DNA of 64,000 nt from Sphingomonas sp. H160509 (GCF_024124765.2 NZ_JAMXSR020000002.1:3926001-3990000); one strand, 5' to 3'. Shown: positions 1 through 9,268, counted from the stretch's first letter. The notes: a model not told the origin generated them from the sequence alone. Numbers and translations: made by a program.

Positions 1-388
1 CGAAATGATCGTCCCAATAACTGTGCCACTGGCTGCGAATGAACACGTCGAACGGCTCCGCCTTCAGGTCCGGATGCGCGTGCCAGGGCTGGCGGTGAAG
101 GCTGCGGGTCCAGTCGAACGCATCGCGCGCGACGACCAGCACCAGCGTATCCTTCACGAACAACGTCTGCGGCGGCACGAACCAGTGCTTGAAGCCGAAT
201 TCCTCGGTAATCGTCACACTCGGCATGTTCGCCTCGATCGCGCGCGTGACGAGGTTGGTCCCGCTGCATCGCTGGCCGTAAACCTGGACTCGCGTGATCG
301 GCACGTCGCCGCGTTTCAGTATCCGCAGGCCCTCCAAAGGCTGGAGCCAGTTCAAGGGTTTAACGTGCGGTTTGGCGAGTGTCGACAT
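1..388 (-). CDS. Sulfotransferase-like P-loop protein, 5' part only
   Basis: The reading frame starts with ATG at 388 and runs open off the left edge (about 129 residues visible). Residues around 38-48 read VYGQRCSGTNLVTRAIE, a glycine-rich P-loop (GxRxSGTN) like the PAPS-binding loop of sulfotransferase-family proteins. It is followed by a short strand ending VVARDAFDWTRSLHRQPWHA, which resembles the segment of these enzymes where sulfate donor and acceptor are held. What is sulfated, if anything, cannot be seen. No strong ribosome binding site precedes the ATG, so the start could lie elsewhere. The P-loop is seen directly; the family name is recognition of the motif, not a database match. 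Confidence 0.6.
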   Translation of the reverse strand, partial: MSTLAKPHVKPLNWLQPLEGLRILKRGDVPITRVQVYGQRCSGTNLVTRAIEANMPSVTITEEFGFKHWFVPPQTLFVKDTLVLVVARDAFDWTRSLHRQPWHAHPDLKAEPFDVFIRSQWHSYWDDHF

Positions 389-636
389 GGAGAATGCCGC
401 TAGCGCCGACTGGTGTCCGGTACAACCATCGTGCCGGGAAACACGTCGATGGTGGTGGTATTTAAAGAACGGAGATCATCCGGACGGTCCGCGGCAACGG
501 CTGTATTTTCATGTCTACGGTCGTGGCGAAATAGCGTTCGGTCACGGCTACACGTCGATCCGATTGCTGCACTGGCGTGCACGCGGTACGTTCTTCGGAT
601 GCAGACACAGCCGACCAGCCAGGCGCGGATCGCCGC

Positions 637-1479
637 GTGACTCGTATCGACGCGCACCAGCATTTCTGGACCTATTCGCCGTCTACGTTCGACTGGATCG
701 TTCCCGACAGCGTGCTCGCACAGGACTTTTCGCCTGCCGATCTGATGCCATTGCTGGACGGCGCTGCGATCGATGGTTGTATCGCGGTGCAGGCGCGGCA
801 GACCGAGGCCGAGACCGACTGGCTGCTGGAGCTCGCGGTTGCGCATCCGCGGATCATGGGCGTGGTCGGCTGGATCGATCTGCGGGCCGACAACATTGTG
901 GAGCGGCTGGAGACGCGGTCGGGATCGCCAAAGCTGGCTGGGTTTCGGCATATCGTCCAGGACGAGCCGGACGACGATTTCCTGCTGATGCCCGACTTCG
1001 TGCGCGGGGTCCGGGCGACGGTCGAGCGCGGTTTCAGTTACGACATTCTCGTCAAACCCCGTCAGGCGATCCATGTTCGTCGCTTCTACGATCTGGTCGC
1101 GGCGGGGCGTTCGACGGCGCCGCGGCTGATCCTCGATCATGGTGCGAAGCCCGACATCGCGCACGGTGGCTGGCAGCCTTGGGCGGACGCGATCGCCGAC
1201 ATGGCGCAGGTGCCGTCGCTCTATTGCAAGATATCCGGGCTGGTCACGGAGGCGGATCACGCGACGTGGACGGCGGACCAGATCGCCCGGTATCTCGATC
1301 ACCTGCTTGCGTGCTTCGGTCCCGATCGTTTGATCTTCGGCTCCGACTGGCCGGTCTGCCGCCTTGCCGCCGAGTATCGCCAGGTCGTCGACCTGATCGA
1401 CGGGTTCGTCACGCGCGCTTGCCCGGAGGCGCAGGACGCGATCTTCGGCGGCAATGCTCGGGCGGCGTATGGGGTCTAG
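637..1479 (+). CDS. Amidohydrolase_2 family lactonase (L-fuconolactonase-like)
   Basis: A metal-dependent TIM-barrel hydrolase of about 280 residues. The N-terminal metal motif IDAHQHFW follows the start directly, the middle carries LILDHGAKPDI, and the C-terminal part has LIFGSDWPVCRLA, whose Asp is the usual catalytic/metal residue. Enzymes of this group open sugar-acid lactones (L-fucono- or L-rhamnono-lactone) or 2-pyrone-4,6-dicarboxylate. I chose GTG 637, which places IDAHQHF at residue 4 as in relatives; an upstream in-frame ATG at 577 would add 20 residues without family character. It converges on, and overlaps by 4 bases, a mannitol dehydrogenase-family gene, so a role in sugar-acid catabolism is likely. 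The substrate is not determined by the sequence. Confidence 0.8.
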   Translation: MTRIDAHQHFWTYSPSTFDWIVPDSVLAQDFSPADLMPLLDGAAIDGCIAVQARQTEAETDWLLELAVAHPRIMGVVGWIDLRADNIVERLETRSGSPKLAGFRHIVQDEPDDDFLLMPDFVRGVRATVERGFSYDILVKPRQAIHVRRFYDLVAAGRSTAPRLILDHGAKPDIAHGGWQPWADAIADMAQVPSLYCKISGLVTEADHATWTADQIARYLDHLLACFGPDRLIFGSDWPVCRLAAEYRQVVDLIDGFVTRACPEAQDAIFGGNARAAYGV

Positions 1480-2912
1480 AGGTTCACACCCGACCAGTCG
1501 CCGCGGCTGATCCGTTCCGCCGCATCGGCGACCGCGGACCGGGCGGCTGCGTCGTCGCGGAGTTCGGGGGAAGCCCAGTCCGGCATCGATCAGGCGCGCG
1601 ACGACGTCGGCCGGCGTTCCATCGCGTGCCGCGTCCGCCAGGCGATCGCCGGCTGGATCGACGATCGGAATATTGTCGCGGGCACGTTGCATCAGGAACG
1701 TTACCCATGCGCCGAGCGCCGTGACGACGCCAGCAGGCATGCGACCCGCGCGGCGGTTGGCGACGAGCGTATCGCCTAAACGGTAGGGCAGCTTCTGCGA
1801 ACCGTCCTGCGCGATCTGGTCGAGCCGGTGGACGATGACCGGGTTGCGAAACCGCTGGAGCACGGCGGCGCGGTAGGCATCCAGGTCGAGGCCGGGGGTG
1901 TGGGCTAGCATCGGTATGATGTCGTCGCGGATCATCGCGTCGACGAACCCGGCGAGCGCCGCATCGTTCATAGCGTCCGCCACGCTCGCCGCGCCGCGTA
2001 GCAGGCCGATATAAGCGAGCGTCGAATGCGCGCCGTTGAGAATCCGCAGCTTCGCCTTCTCGTATCTGGCGACATCGGTCGTAATGGTCGCGCCGACCGA
2101 CGCGAGATCGGGACCGAGCGGCGTGCCGATGTCCTCGATCACCCACTGCGCAAAGGATTCGCGCTGGACAGCGGCGAGGTCTTCGAGCCCGATCGCTTCG
2201 GCGACGTCGTCGTAGAGCGCAACGTCGGACGCGGGCGTGATCGAGATCGACCATCGTCGACGGCACCCGCACTTCGTCGGCGATCCAGTCCGCCAGATCC
2301 GTGTCGCTTACGCGAGCGAAGGCGACCAGGGCGGCGTGGAGCTTGGCGCCGTTGCTGGCGAGATTGTCGCACGGCATCGGCACGAACGGCGCAACGCCCG
2401 CCTTCCGCCGCGCGGCGAGGCCCGAGACCAGCCACCCGACGAGGCTGTGCGGCGTGTCAGTCCCAGCAAGATCATGGACGATATCGGCGTGCGTCAGGTC
2501 AAGCGTGCCGTCGGCGGCGAGGCAATAGCCCTTCTCGGTCACGGTCGAGGTCACCAGCCGTACCGCGGGATCGGCGAGCAGTGCGTGCGTTTCGGTCGCG
2601 TCGTCGGGTCCGAGGAATCGGCGATGCGCACCGATCACGCGGTTCGACGCTTCGGCGTCGCGGATCGCGAGCGTATAGAGCCCGTCCTGCTCGGCAAGTG
2701 CTGCGACCGTCCGCTTGCTGCGCATCGACACCGCCGCGATGCCCCAGCGTGGATCATGGTCCAACAGCGCGTCGATATACGCCGCCTGATGCGCGCGGTG
2801 GAATGCCCCCGGCCCGAAATGGACGATGCCGATCGAGGGAAGGGGGGCGACCGCGCGGGCTCTCGATCGTCGCCGGCAGTTTGTCGAGCGTCGCATGGGT
2901 CAGTCGTGTCAA
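1476..2912 (-). CDS. Mannitol dehydrogenase/fructuronate reductase family protein, frameshifted
   Basis: NAD-dependent polyol/uronate dehydrogenase. The N-terminal half has IVHFGPGAFHRAHQAAY (dinucleotide-binding region) and VTSTVTEKGY; the C-terminal half has the catalytic-type segment KLRILNGAHSTLAYIG. The likely start is TTG 2912, whose TTGA overlaps the TGA of the upstream altronate dehydratase remnant and gives MTRLTHATLDKLP. The frame is broken three times, each by one extra base: a run of six G at 2842-2847, near 2243, and a run of five G at 1566-1570. Correcting them gives about 478 residues, the normal family length, ending RGDWSGVNL. Context suggests fructuronate or tagaturonate reduction; mannitol or arabinitol oxidation is the alternative. 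Confidence 0.8.
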
Positions 2913-3277
2913 AGCGTTACTCCACGTTTCCAGATCGCGATCTCGCGTTCGCCATTGCGCTCGGCGGCGGTCTCGCGGCCCGATGCGATCGCGGCGATGC
3001 AGTCGAGCAACGCCGTTTCGGCCGAGGCGAACCCCTGGTCGAGGACCTGCCCGGCGTCGAAATCGATCCAGCCCGGCTTGCGCTGGGCAAGATCGGTGTT
3101 CGACGCGATCTGGATCGTCGGCACGGGAAAGCCGAGCGGGTGTCGCGGCAGGTTGCGCGGAACGGCCTGCGACCCGGTGAGCACGGCATCGCCGGTATCG
3201 ATCCGGTCGCCGATATCACCATCGCGCAGCAGCGTCGCGACGCTGTCGCCTGCGCGGACTATCACTGCATCGACCAT
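2909..3277 (-). pseudogene. Altronate dehydratase remnant with the central part missing
   Basis: The first 40 or so codons resemble the N-terminal SAF domain of UxaA-type altronate dehydratase (MVDAVIVRAGDSVATLL). The last 75 match its C-terminus: PLGFPVPTIQIASNTDL, then WIDFDAGQVL, ending IAIWKRGVTL. Family members have about 490-510 residues; here there are 122, so roughly 370 residues of the catalytic middle are absent although the frame is open throughout. The ATG at 3277 has a good ribosome binding site (GGAGGG). The stop overlaps the start of the next dehydrogenase gene, as in an intact uxaA-type operon. Either a true internal deletion or a collapsed assembly; the product should not be active. 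Confidence 0.7.
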
Positions 3278-3474
3278 TCCGAACCCTCCGCTCCGTTTTC
3301 GCGTGCAGGATCGCATAGTCTCAAATCGGCGCGCGACGCACGAACAAAGCTATCTGGAAGCGTCAGCGGATCGGGCAGGACGCGGTCTCACTACGACGAT
3401 TATTGCTAATTCATTTGAGAACAAACGGCTCTCAAGCGCACGTTTCGACGTGGTATCGTCCAAGCCCAGGTCGA
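3278..3474. other. Intergenic region upstream of the altronate dehydratase remnant
   Basis: About 200 bases without a gene between the remnant (starting at 3277 on the minus strand) and the hairpin after the small membrane protein gene. It should hold the promoter of the sugar-acid genes. An AT-rich stretch at 3400-3420 and the inverted repeat at 3415-3435 are the only structure I see. Confidence 0.4.
3415..3435. promoter_or_regulatory. Inverted repeat, possible operator of the sugar-acid genes
   Basis: TTGAGA and TCTCAA face each other around a 9-base spacer, about 140 bases upstream of the altronate dehydratase start and next to an AT-rich stretch that could be its promoter. A dimeric repressor site is a reasonable guess, but no regulator gene lies in the window to support it. 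Confidence 0.3.
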
Positions 3475-3501
3475 TTGGACCGGTGCATAACACCGGTCCA
3501 A
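3475..3501 (-). terminator. Perfect 11-bp hairpin after the small membrane protein gene
   Basis: TTGGACCGGTG and CACCGGTCCAA form a perfect stem with a 5-base loop, starting 5 bases after the stop codon at 3506. No run of T follows on the minus strand, so it is a 3'-end stabilising hairpin or a weak terminator rather than a classic intrinsic one. Confidence 0.5.
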
Positions 3502-3505
3502 CAGA

Positions 3506-3757
3506 TTAGTTGCTGTCGGAATCGTCGCCATCGTCGATCGCGAGATACAGACCGCCACCGACCGCAACGGCGGCAAGAGCGATGATGATGAAACCGCCGT
3601 CGGCGACCTTGGACTTCTTGACGGTCGGCGTGCCGGCGCGTTCCGACTTGATCGTCGAGAGGCTGGATGCCGGGTTGGCCGAAGCCGCGTTCGCTGCAAC
3701 TGGTGCGGCGAGCAGCATGAGGCCAGCCGATGCCGTGGTAAGTGACTTAAGAAACAT
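3506..3757 (-). CDS. Small exported protein with one C-terminal membrane segment
   Basis: 83 residues, function unknown. The start ATG at 3757 has GGAG six bases ahead; an in-frame upstream ATG at 3799 gives a non-signal-like extension. Residues 1-24 form a signal peptide (MFLKSLTTASAGLMLLAAPV, cleavage likely after ANA). A low-complexity basic linker follows (KSERAGTPTVKKSK), then a hydrophobic helix GGFIIIALAAVAVGGGLYLAI at about 55-75 and an acidic tail DDGDDSDSN. Small proteins with this signal-linker-helix-acidic-tail layout are frequent in sphingomonads; none is characterised to my knowledge. It appears monocistronic, with a palindrome upstream and a hairpin downstream. Confidence 0.65.
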   Translation of the reverse strand: MFLKSLTTASAGLMLLAAPVAANAASANPASSLSTIKSERAGTPTVKKSKVADGGFIIIALAAVAVGGGLYLAIDDGDDSDSN

Positions 3758-3809
3758 GAAATCTCCACTGTTTGAGTAAGACTTCATCCTAAACCACAAA
3801 GTATCTTAA

Positions 3810-3827
3810 CATGAAATAAGTTTCATG
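3810..3827. promoter_or_regulatory. Palindrome upstream of the small exported protein
   Basis: CATGAAA and TTTCATG flank a TAAG spacer in an AT-rich stretch 53 bases upstream of the start at 3757. The position fits an operator overlapping or preceding the promoter. The remaining 250 bases up to the tRNA at 4078 show no gene. Confidence 0.35.
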
Positions 3828-4077
3828 AACTAAAGAATGTTCGTCAGACCTAAGTGTCGATAGAAGCTACGAATTTGCGCGAATACCCGCCAAATCCCGC
3901 CCATCGCGAACGCGTCCCGGCCGGGATTGGTTTTGAGCTTGGACGTTTAGGCACCTAGGGGGGCGGCAGGTCAGACGCCGTCGCAAGAACGACTGCAACT
4001 GGCGGGACAGATTTCAAAAAGGGGGTTCCGGCCTACCGGCATCTCGCGAAGAAGCGAGGACTTGTCCGGATGGAAAA

Positions 4078-4152
4078 TGGCTCCCTGAGTAGGATTCGAA
4101 CCTACGGCCACTCGATTAACAGTCGAGAGCTCTACCGCTGAGCTATCAGGGA
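4078..4152 (-). tRNA. tRNA-Asn (GTT)
   Basis: Full cloverleaf on the minus strand: 7-bp acceptor stem TCCCTGA/TCAGGGA, D arm AGCTCAGCGGTAGAGCT, anticodon stem-loop CTCGACTGTTAATCGAG with anticodon GTT, T loop GTTCGAATC. The 3' CCA is encoded (TGG on the plus strand at 4078-4080). Confidence 0.95.
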
Positions 4153-4240
4153 ACGTTGCCGGAGGCGGCTCTATAAACGGCCGGTCGGACGATGCAAGCG
4201 GGTTTCGCCGCAAAAATGCAAAGTCGGCGATAAACCGCGT

Positions 4241-5020
4241 TCAGGCGACGAACTGTTCCATGGTGATGCGGTCGTCGAGCGCGTGCTCGGGATCGAACAG
4301 CAGGGTGAGTTCGCGGGCGCGGTCCATGCAGATGTCGACCTGCGCGACGTCGCGGATCTCGCGCTGGTCGGCGACCGCGGAGACGGGGCGCTTGCCGGGG
4401 TCGAGTACGCGGATGCGGATGCGTGCCTTGTCGGGCAGGATGGCGCCACGCCAGCGCCGGGGGCGGAACGGGCTGATCGGGGTCAGCGCGACCATGCCGG
4501 AGCCGAGCGGCAGGATCGGGCCGTGCGCGGAAAGGTTGTACGCGGTCGAGCCGGCTGGCGTTGCGACGAGGATGCCGTCGCAGGCGAGTTCGGCGAGGAC
4601 GACGCGGTCATTCACCGTCACTTCGAGATTGGCGGTCTGCCGGGTCTCGCGCAGGAACGAGACTTCGTTGATCGCGGGCAGCGTGTGGGTGCGGCCGTCG
4701 ACGCCGATCGCGGTCATGCTGAGCGGGATGACCTTGAACGGTTTCGCGCGCTCCAGCCGGTCGGTGAGGCCGTGGTGGCGCCATTCGTTCATCAGGAAGC
4801 CGACGGTGCCCAGGTTCATGCCGAACACGGGCACGGGCGGCTTGCGGCGCTCCAGCATCGTGTGCAGCGTCTGGAGCATGAACCCGTCGCCGCCGAGCGC
4901 GATGATGACGTCCGCCTCTTCGACCGGCACCCACTCACCCATGTCGGCGAGCTCCGCTTCGGCGGCACGAGCAGGCGGGGTATTGGACGCGACCAGCGCC
5001 CGCCGCTCGTACAGGCTCAT
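4241..5020 (-). CDS. nadK: NAD kinase
   Basis: Phosphorylates NAD to NADP with ATP (or polyphosphate) in the cytosol. The 259-residue protein has the diagnostic IIALGGDGFMLQTLH (GGDG motif, about residues 39-53), FGMNLGTVGFLMNE, and the conserved ATPAGSTAYNLSAHGPILP segment in the C-terminal domain that holds NAD. The ATG at 5020 overlaps the stop codon of moaA as ATGA, giving translational coupling and fixing the start. Length is normal for the alphaproteobacterial form. The coupling to moaA places a housekeeping gene behind a molybdenum cofactor gene; no functional link is implied. Confidence 0.95.
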   Translation of the reverse strand: MSLYERRALVASNTPPARAAEAELADMGEWVPVEEADVIIALGGDGFMLQTLHTMLERRKPPVPVFGMNLGTVGFLMNEWRHHGLTDRLERAKPFKVIPLSMTAIGVDGRTHTLPAINEVSFLRETRQTANLEVTVNDRVVLAELACDGILVATPAGSTAYNLSAHGPILPLGSGMVALTPISPFRPRRWRGAILPDKARIRIRVLDPGKRPVSAVADQREIRDVAQVDICMDRARELTLLFDPEHALDDRITMEQFVA

Positions 5021-6030
5021 CCGCCGGTGACGCTCATGTGGCGTGCGACCGCGGGGCCTTCGCCCTGGCCGATGCGGAAGTCGTGCGCCTTGGGCTTGGC
5101 GAACAAGCCTGCGTCGATCGCTTCGTCGAGACCGGCGGTCCCGCCTTCGCGCAGGGCCGCCTTCAGGTCGACCTGGTCGTCGTGACCGAGGCACATGTAG
5201 AGCTTGCCTTCGGTTGTCAGTCGCACCCGATTGCAACCTTCGCAGAAATTGGCGGTCAGCGGCGAGATGAGCCCAAGACGCGTGCGCGTGCCATCGACGT
5301 TCCAGTAGCGTGCGGGGCCGCCGGTCTTGTGCGCGTCGCGGGCGAGCGTGAACTGCTGGCCGAGGTCGTCGAACACCTTGGTCAGCGGCAGGAAGCGATC
5401 GGTGCGGTCCTCGTCGATCGCGCCGAGCGGCATCGTCTCGATCAGCGACAGGTCGAAGCCCTCGTCGCGGCACCAGGCGAGCATCGGTGCGATCTCGTCC
5501 TCGTTGAAGCCCTTCAGCGCGACCATGTTGATCTTGATCGCCAGCCCCGCGTCGCGGGCCGCGTAAATCCCGCCAATCACCTGCGACACGTCGCCGTGAC
5601 GGGTGATGTAGCGGAAACGCTCCGGGTCTCGGCTGTCCATGCTGACGTTGACGCGGCGAATGCCGGCATCGACCATCGCTTCGGCATGCTGCGCTAGGCG
5701 CGTGCCGTTGGTGGTCATCGTCAGCTCTTCGAGGCCCGAGCCGATGTTGTGACCCAGGCGCTGTACCAGTTCGGCGACGTCGCGACGTACGAGCGGCTCG
5801 CCACCCGAAAGACGGATCTTTGTCACGCCGCGCGCGATGAAACGCTCGGCAATGATCGCGATCTCTTCGAGGCTCAGCAGCTTGCTGCGCGGCAGGAACG
5901 TCATCTTTTCCGACATGCAGTAGCGGCAGCGCAGATCGCAGCGATCGGTCACCGAAATCCGCAGATACTTGATCGTGCGACCATGCGTATCGCGCAGCGG
6001 CTTTTGCTCGAGGGTGGGCGCGATCGTCAT
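5017..6030 (-). CDS. moaA: GTP 3',8-cyclase, molybdenum cofactor biosynthesis
   Basis: Radical SAM enzyme for the first step of molybdopterin synthesis (GTP to cyclic 3',8-dihydro-GTP). The first Fe-S cluster motif CDLRCRYC lies about 25 residues from the start, with SGGEPLVRRDV following. The second cluster motif CEGCNRVRLTTEGKLYMC is near the C-terminus, and the protein ends in GG, the C-terminal double glycine that is functionally required in MoaA. I chose ATG 6030, which has GGAAGAG just upstream and gives 337 residues, the usual size; an in-frame ATG at 6156 would add 42 residues unlike the family. Overlaps nadK by four bases. Confidence 0.96.
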   Translation of the reverse strand: MTIAPTLEQKPLRDTHGRTIKYLRISVTDRCDLRCRYCMSEKMTFLPRSKLLSLEEIAIIAERFIARGVTKIRLSGGEPLVRRDVAELVQRLGHNIGSGLEELTMTTNGTRLAQHAEAMVDAGIRRVNVSMDSRDPERFRYITRHGDVSQVIGGIYAARDAGLAIKINMVALKGFNEDEIAPMLAWCRDEGFDLSLIETMPLGAIDEDRTDRFLPLTKVFDDLGQQFTLARDAHKTGGPARYWNVDGTRTRLGLISPLTANFCEGCNRVRLTTEGKLYMCLGHDDQVDLKAALREGGTAGLDEAIDAGLFAKPKAHDFRIGQGEGPAVARHMSVTGG

Positions 6031-6145
6031 CTCTTCCGAGCTAAGACCTGACTGTCCCACTAACAAGACCGGATCGGCTGGTATTGGATTGGCGCGCGGC
6101 GATACGGCGGCTAGGCTCGCACCGATCGAGCGAGGTGCGACGGAT

Positions 6146-7830
6146 ATGGAAGACATGCAGATCGCAACGACGCTGTTCGCGGTATCGTTCCGTCAACGTG
6201 ATGAGATCGCGGAGATTTTAGCGAGCGCAGGTGCCGGTGCGGGGTGGCAGGCGGCGGTCGTGGGCGATGCCGAAGGGTTGGAGAGCCGGTTCCTGGGGGA
6301 GTGGTGCGGCGGTCGCGTTGATCGATGCGCGCGGTGCGCTCGACGACGGACTTTCGGCGACGCGCAGGCTGGGCGGGTTGGTCGCCACCAACGGTGCGGC
6401 GTTGCTGGTGCTGGTATCGCGCGGCGATGTCGAGGCGATCGGCGAGTTCTTCGATGCGGGCGCGACGCAATTCCTCGCGAGTCCGGCCAGCGAAGGCGAA
6501 CTCGTCCAGGCGTTGCGGTTCGCAGGGCGCCATGCCGCCCGCGCATCCGGCGGCGCGATCGATCGACGCGGCATACCCGGCGCATCGCACTATGACAGGG
6601 AGACCGGCGAAGCGCGGCGCTGGATCGTCAGCCGTATCGCAGAGGAGCGGCCGGTGGCGGTGGTGCTGGTGGCGCTGTCGCGCCTCGACATCGTCAATGC
6701 GGCGCATGGCCGTCCCGCGGTGGATGGTCTGATCGAAGCCGCGGTGTTGCGCGCGGAGACGGTCGCGCGCCAGGCAATCGGCGTGGATGCGATGGTCGCT
6801 CGGCTTGGCGGGTCGGAGTTCGTGCTGGTGATCGAGGCGGCCGGGGCCGCGGTGACGGCGGCGATCACCGCGCTGGACGCGGCGCTCGCGCGGCCGTTCG
6901 CGGTGGCCGATACGCGTGCCGTGCTCGGATGCCGCTTCGGCGTGGCGCAGCGTCAGCCGGGCGACGATGCGGCGGCGTTGCTGCGCCGGGCGAGCGAGGC
7001 GTTGGCGGAGGCGAAGGCGAGCGACGGATCGGTGCTGCATGTCGCGCTGCCCGACGGGGTCGCGCCGATCGACGCGCTGGCGATCGACCTGCACCATGCG
7101 ATCGAGCGCGACGAGATCGACTTGCGTTGGCAGCCGCAAGTCGAGATCGCGAGCGGCAAGATCACGGGAGTCGAAGCCTTGGCGCGCTGGAACCACCGGG
7201 CGCTTGGGCCGCTTGGGGCGGATACGTTGTTCGACGCCGCCGACCGAGCCGACCTGGGCATCGCGTTGTCGGACCATATCCAGCGGCTGGTACTGGCGCG
7301 CGCGGTCGCGTGGCCGGAGGTTCTGGGGACGTTGCGCGTGTCGCTGAACCTCACGGCGGCGGATATCACGCGGCCGGGGTTTGCCGCGCTGTTCCTGGCG
7401 CGAGATCGACGAGAGCGGGTTCCCGCGCGGGCGGCTGACGGTCGAGATTACCGAGACGGGGTTGATCGAGGATTTGGCGGCGGCATCGGCGTTGTTGGCG
7501 GAACTGCGCGGGGCAGGGTGCCGGGTGGCGATCGACGATTTCGGCACGGGCTATTCTAGCCTCGCCTATCTGAAGTCGCTGCCGCTCGATTACGTCAAGA
7601 TCGACAAGTCGCTGGTGCGGGACATCGATGGCAGCGCGCGCGACCGCGTGGTGGTCGCCGGCGCAATCACGATGGCGCGTTCGCTAGGGCTCGCGGTGAT
7701 CGCCGAGGGGGTCGAGCGACCGTCGCAGCTCGAACTGCTCGCCGCGGGGGGATGCAGCCTGTACCAGGGCTTCCTGCTGTCCGAACCGGTCGGCGAGGCG
7801 GCTTTGCTCGAACTGATGGCGAGAGAATGA
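6146..7830 (+). CDS. Degenerate GGDEF plus EAL domain protein, two frameshifts
   Basis: Cyclic-di-GMP protein of about 560 residues once two one-base insertions are removed (G5 at 6295-6299, and near 7399). An N-terminal receiver-like segment lacking an obvious phosphoacceptor context is followed by a GGDEF-type domain whose signature reads LGGSEF, so cyclase activity is doubtful. The C-terminal EAL domain looks intact: VEALARW, VEITETGL, AIDDFGTGYSSLAYLK, DYVKIDKSLV, VIAEGVE and SLYQGFLLSEP are all present, which supports phosphodiesterase activity. It lies divergent from moaA and overlaps the next gene by ATGA. The degenerate GGDEF may bind GTP or simply signal to the EAL domain. Confidence 0.85.
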
Positions 7831-8252
7831 TGCGTACCGTGATGATACCCCTTGCGATCGTCGCGATCGCAGCACCCGCGATCGCGCAGACGCCCGCCGA
7901 AATCGCGATCCGCAAGGGGATGGATGCGAGCGCGGCGGGTTGGAACGCGGGCGATCTCGCACGGTTCATGGACATTTATGCCGAGGACGCAGTGTTCGTG
8001 ACGCCGAAGGGACTGCTTCGCGGCAAGCCGGCGATTGCGGACAAATACCGGTCCAGCTTCAACGGCACGGGCAATGCGCGCGGCAAGCTGTCGTTCGCGT
8101 TCCTCGAGATGCGCGGCCTGGATCCGGCGCATGCGATGCTGTTCGCACGGTGGACGCTGACCGGGGCGTCGACCAGCGAATCGGGCATGACGACTTTGGT
8201 GTTCGAGCGGCGTGGTGCGGCGTGGAAGATCATTTCGGACCACAGCAGCTGA
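7827..8252 (+). CDS. Exported SnoaL/DUF4440-like protein
   Basis: 141 residues with a signal peptide (MMRTVMIPLAIVAIAAPAIA, cut likely after AIAQ). The mature part has the NTF2-like fold pattern of DUF4440/SgcJ proteins: a helix ending WNAGDLARFMDIYAEDAVFV, then a LLRGKPAIADKYRSSF segment, and a final strand with FERRGAAWKIISDHSS. Such small cone-shaped domains may bind or convert small ligands; the function here is unknown. Its ATG overlaps the stop of the EAL gene, so the two are translated from one mRNA. Confidence 0.75.
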   Translation: MMRTVMIPLAIVAIAAPAIAQTPAEIAIRKGMDASAAGWNAGDLARFMDIYAEDAVFVTPKGLLRGKPAIADKYRSSFNGTGNARGKLSFAFLEMRGLDPAHAMLFARWTLTGASTSESGMTTLVFERRGAAWKIISDHSS

Positions 8253-8281
8253 ATGTCCGACGAACGATGTGGGATGACACG

Positions 8282-9268
8282 ATGACACAGCGGCTCGACC
8301 AGGCGACGGCGGCACGATTTGCCGGGCTGACGCTGGGGCATCTGACCCGCGAATGGCCGTACAAGCTCGACCAGGTGCTCGACGGGCCCGGCGACCTGGC
8401 ATTGCCGAAGACGCTGCATCCAGTGTTTCACGGCAGTTTCGACTGGCATAGCTGCGTGCATGGCTGGTGGCAGGTGATGCGCCTCGCGCGGCTGTATCCG
8501 GACATGGCGGAGGCCGCCGCGGTCGAGGCGCTGGCGGACCGGATGCTGGTGCCCGCGCTGATCGTGGGCGAGGTGGCGTATCTCGATCGACCGGGTACGG
8601 GCGGGTTCGAGCGGCCCTATGGCTGGGGGTGGCTGCTGGCGCTGCATGACGAACTCGCGCTGCGTCCCGATCGGCCATGGGCAACGGCGGTCGAGTCGTT
8701 GGCACGCGCGTTTGCGGCGCGGTTCGCGGCGTATCTGCCGAAGCTGATCTACCCGGTGCGGAGCGGGAAGCACGACTGCACTGCTTTCGCCCTCGTCCAC
8801 GCGCTACGCTGGGCGCGGACGCACGACGCGTCGCTCGCCGCACTGATCGGGGCGCGCGCGCGGGACTGGTATGGCGACGACCGCGACTGTCGGCCGTTCG
8901 AGCCTAGCGGAGAGGATTTCCTGTCGGCGACGCTGTGCGAGGCGGCGTTGATGAAGGACGTGCTCGGCGTGGAGTTCGCGCCGTGGCTGGCGGCGTTCCT
9001 GCCCGAGCCGTTCGGTCGCGCGACGGCGTGCCTGCGCTCCCCCGCGATCGTCAGCGACCGGTCCGACGGCCGCCTCGCGCATCTCGACGGCTTGAACCTG
9101 TCGCGCGCGTGGTGCTGGCGGACGATCGCCGATCCACTCTCCGATCCTGCTGCCGCGCGCGCGATCGCCGACGCGCACCTGGCAGAGGCGCTGCCGCATC
9201 TCGCGGACGATTACATGGGCGAGCATTGGCTGGCGACGTTTGCACTGCTCGCGCTGGAGGCGGAATGA
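8282..9268 (+). CDS. DUF2891 family protein
   Basis: About 328 residues, no signal peptide or membrane segment. Recognisable DUF2891 features are HPVFHGSFDWHSCVHGWWQ near residue 45, RPYGWGWLLALHDEL near 115, and the C-terminal HLDGLNLSRAWCWRTIA and DDYMGEHWLATFALLAL. The pattern of Trp/His-rich helices suggests an alpha/alpha barrel as in glycan-active enzymes, but no activity is established. I chose ATG 8282, which has GGGA upstream; ATG 8267 five codons earlier is possible. Thirty bases after the SnoaL-like gene, probably in the same operon. Confidence 0.75.
   Translation: MTQRLDQATAARFAGLTLGHLTREWPYKLDQVLDGPGDLALPKTLHPVFHGSFDWHSCVHGWWQVMRLARLYPDMAEAAAVEALADRMLVPALIVGEVAYLDRPGTGGFERPYGWGWLLALHDELALRPDRPWATAVESLARAFAARFAAYLPKLIYPVRSGKHDCTAFALVHALRWARTHDASLAALIGARARDWYGDDRDCRPFEPSGEDFLSATLCEAALMKDVLGVEFAPWLAAFLPEPFGRATACLRSPAIVSDRSDGRLAHLDGLNLSRAWCWRTIADPLSDPAAARAIADAHLAEALPHLADDYMGEHWLATFALLALEAE

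Noticed and set aside
5..403. 132-codon plus-strand frame at the left edge
   Set aside because: The opposite strand shows a sulfotransferase-type P-loop with good codon use, so this frame is its shadow.
294..1724. Long plus-strand frame of 476 codons over the amidohydrolase gene
   Set aside because: Arg/Ala-rich shadow of the real gene in another frame, with no recognisable motifs and without a start context.
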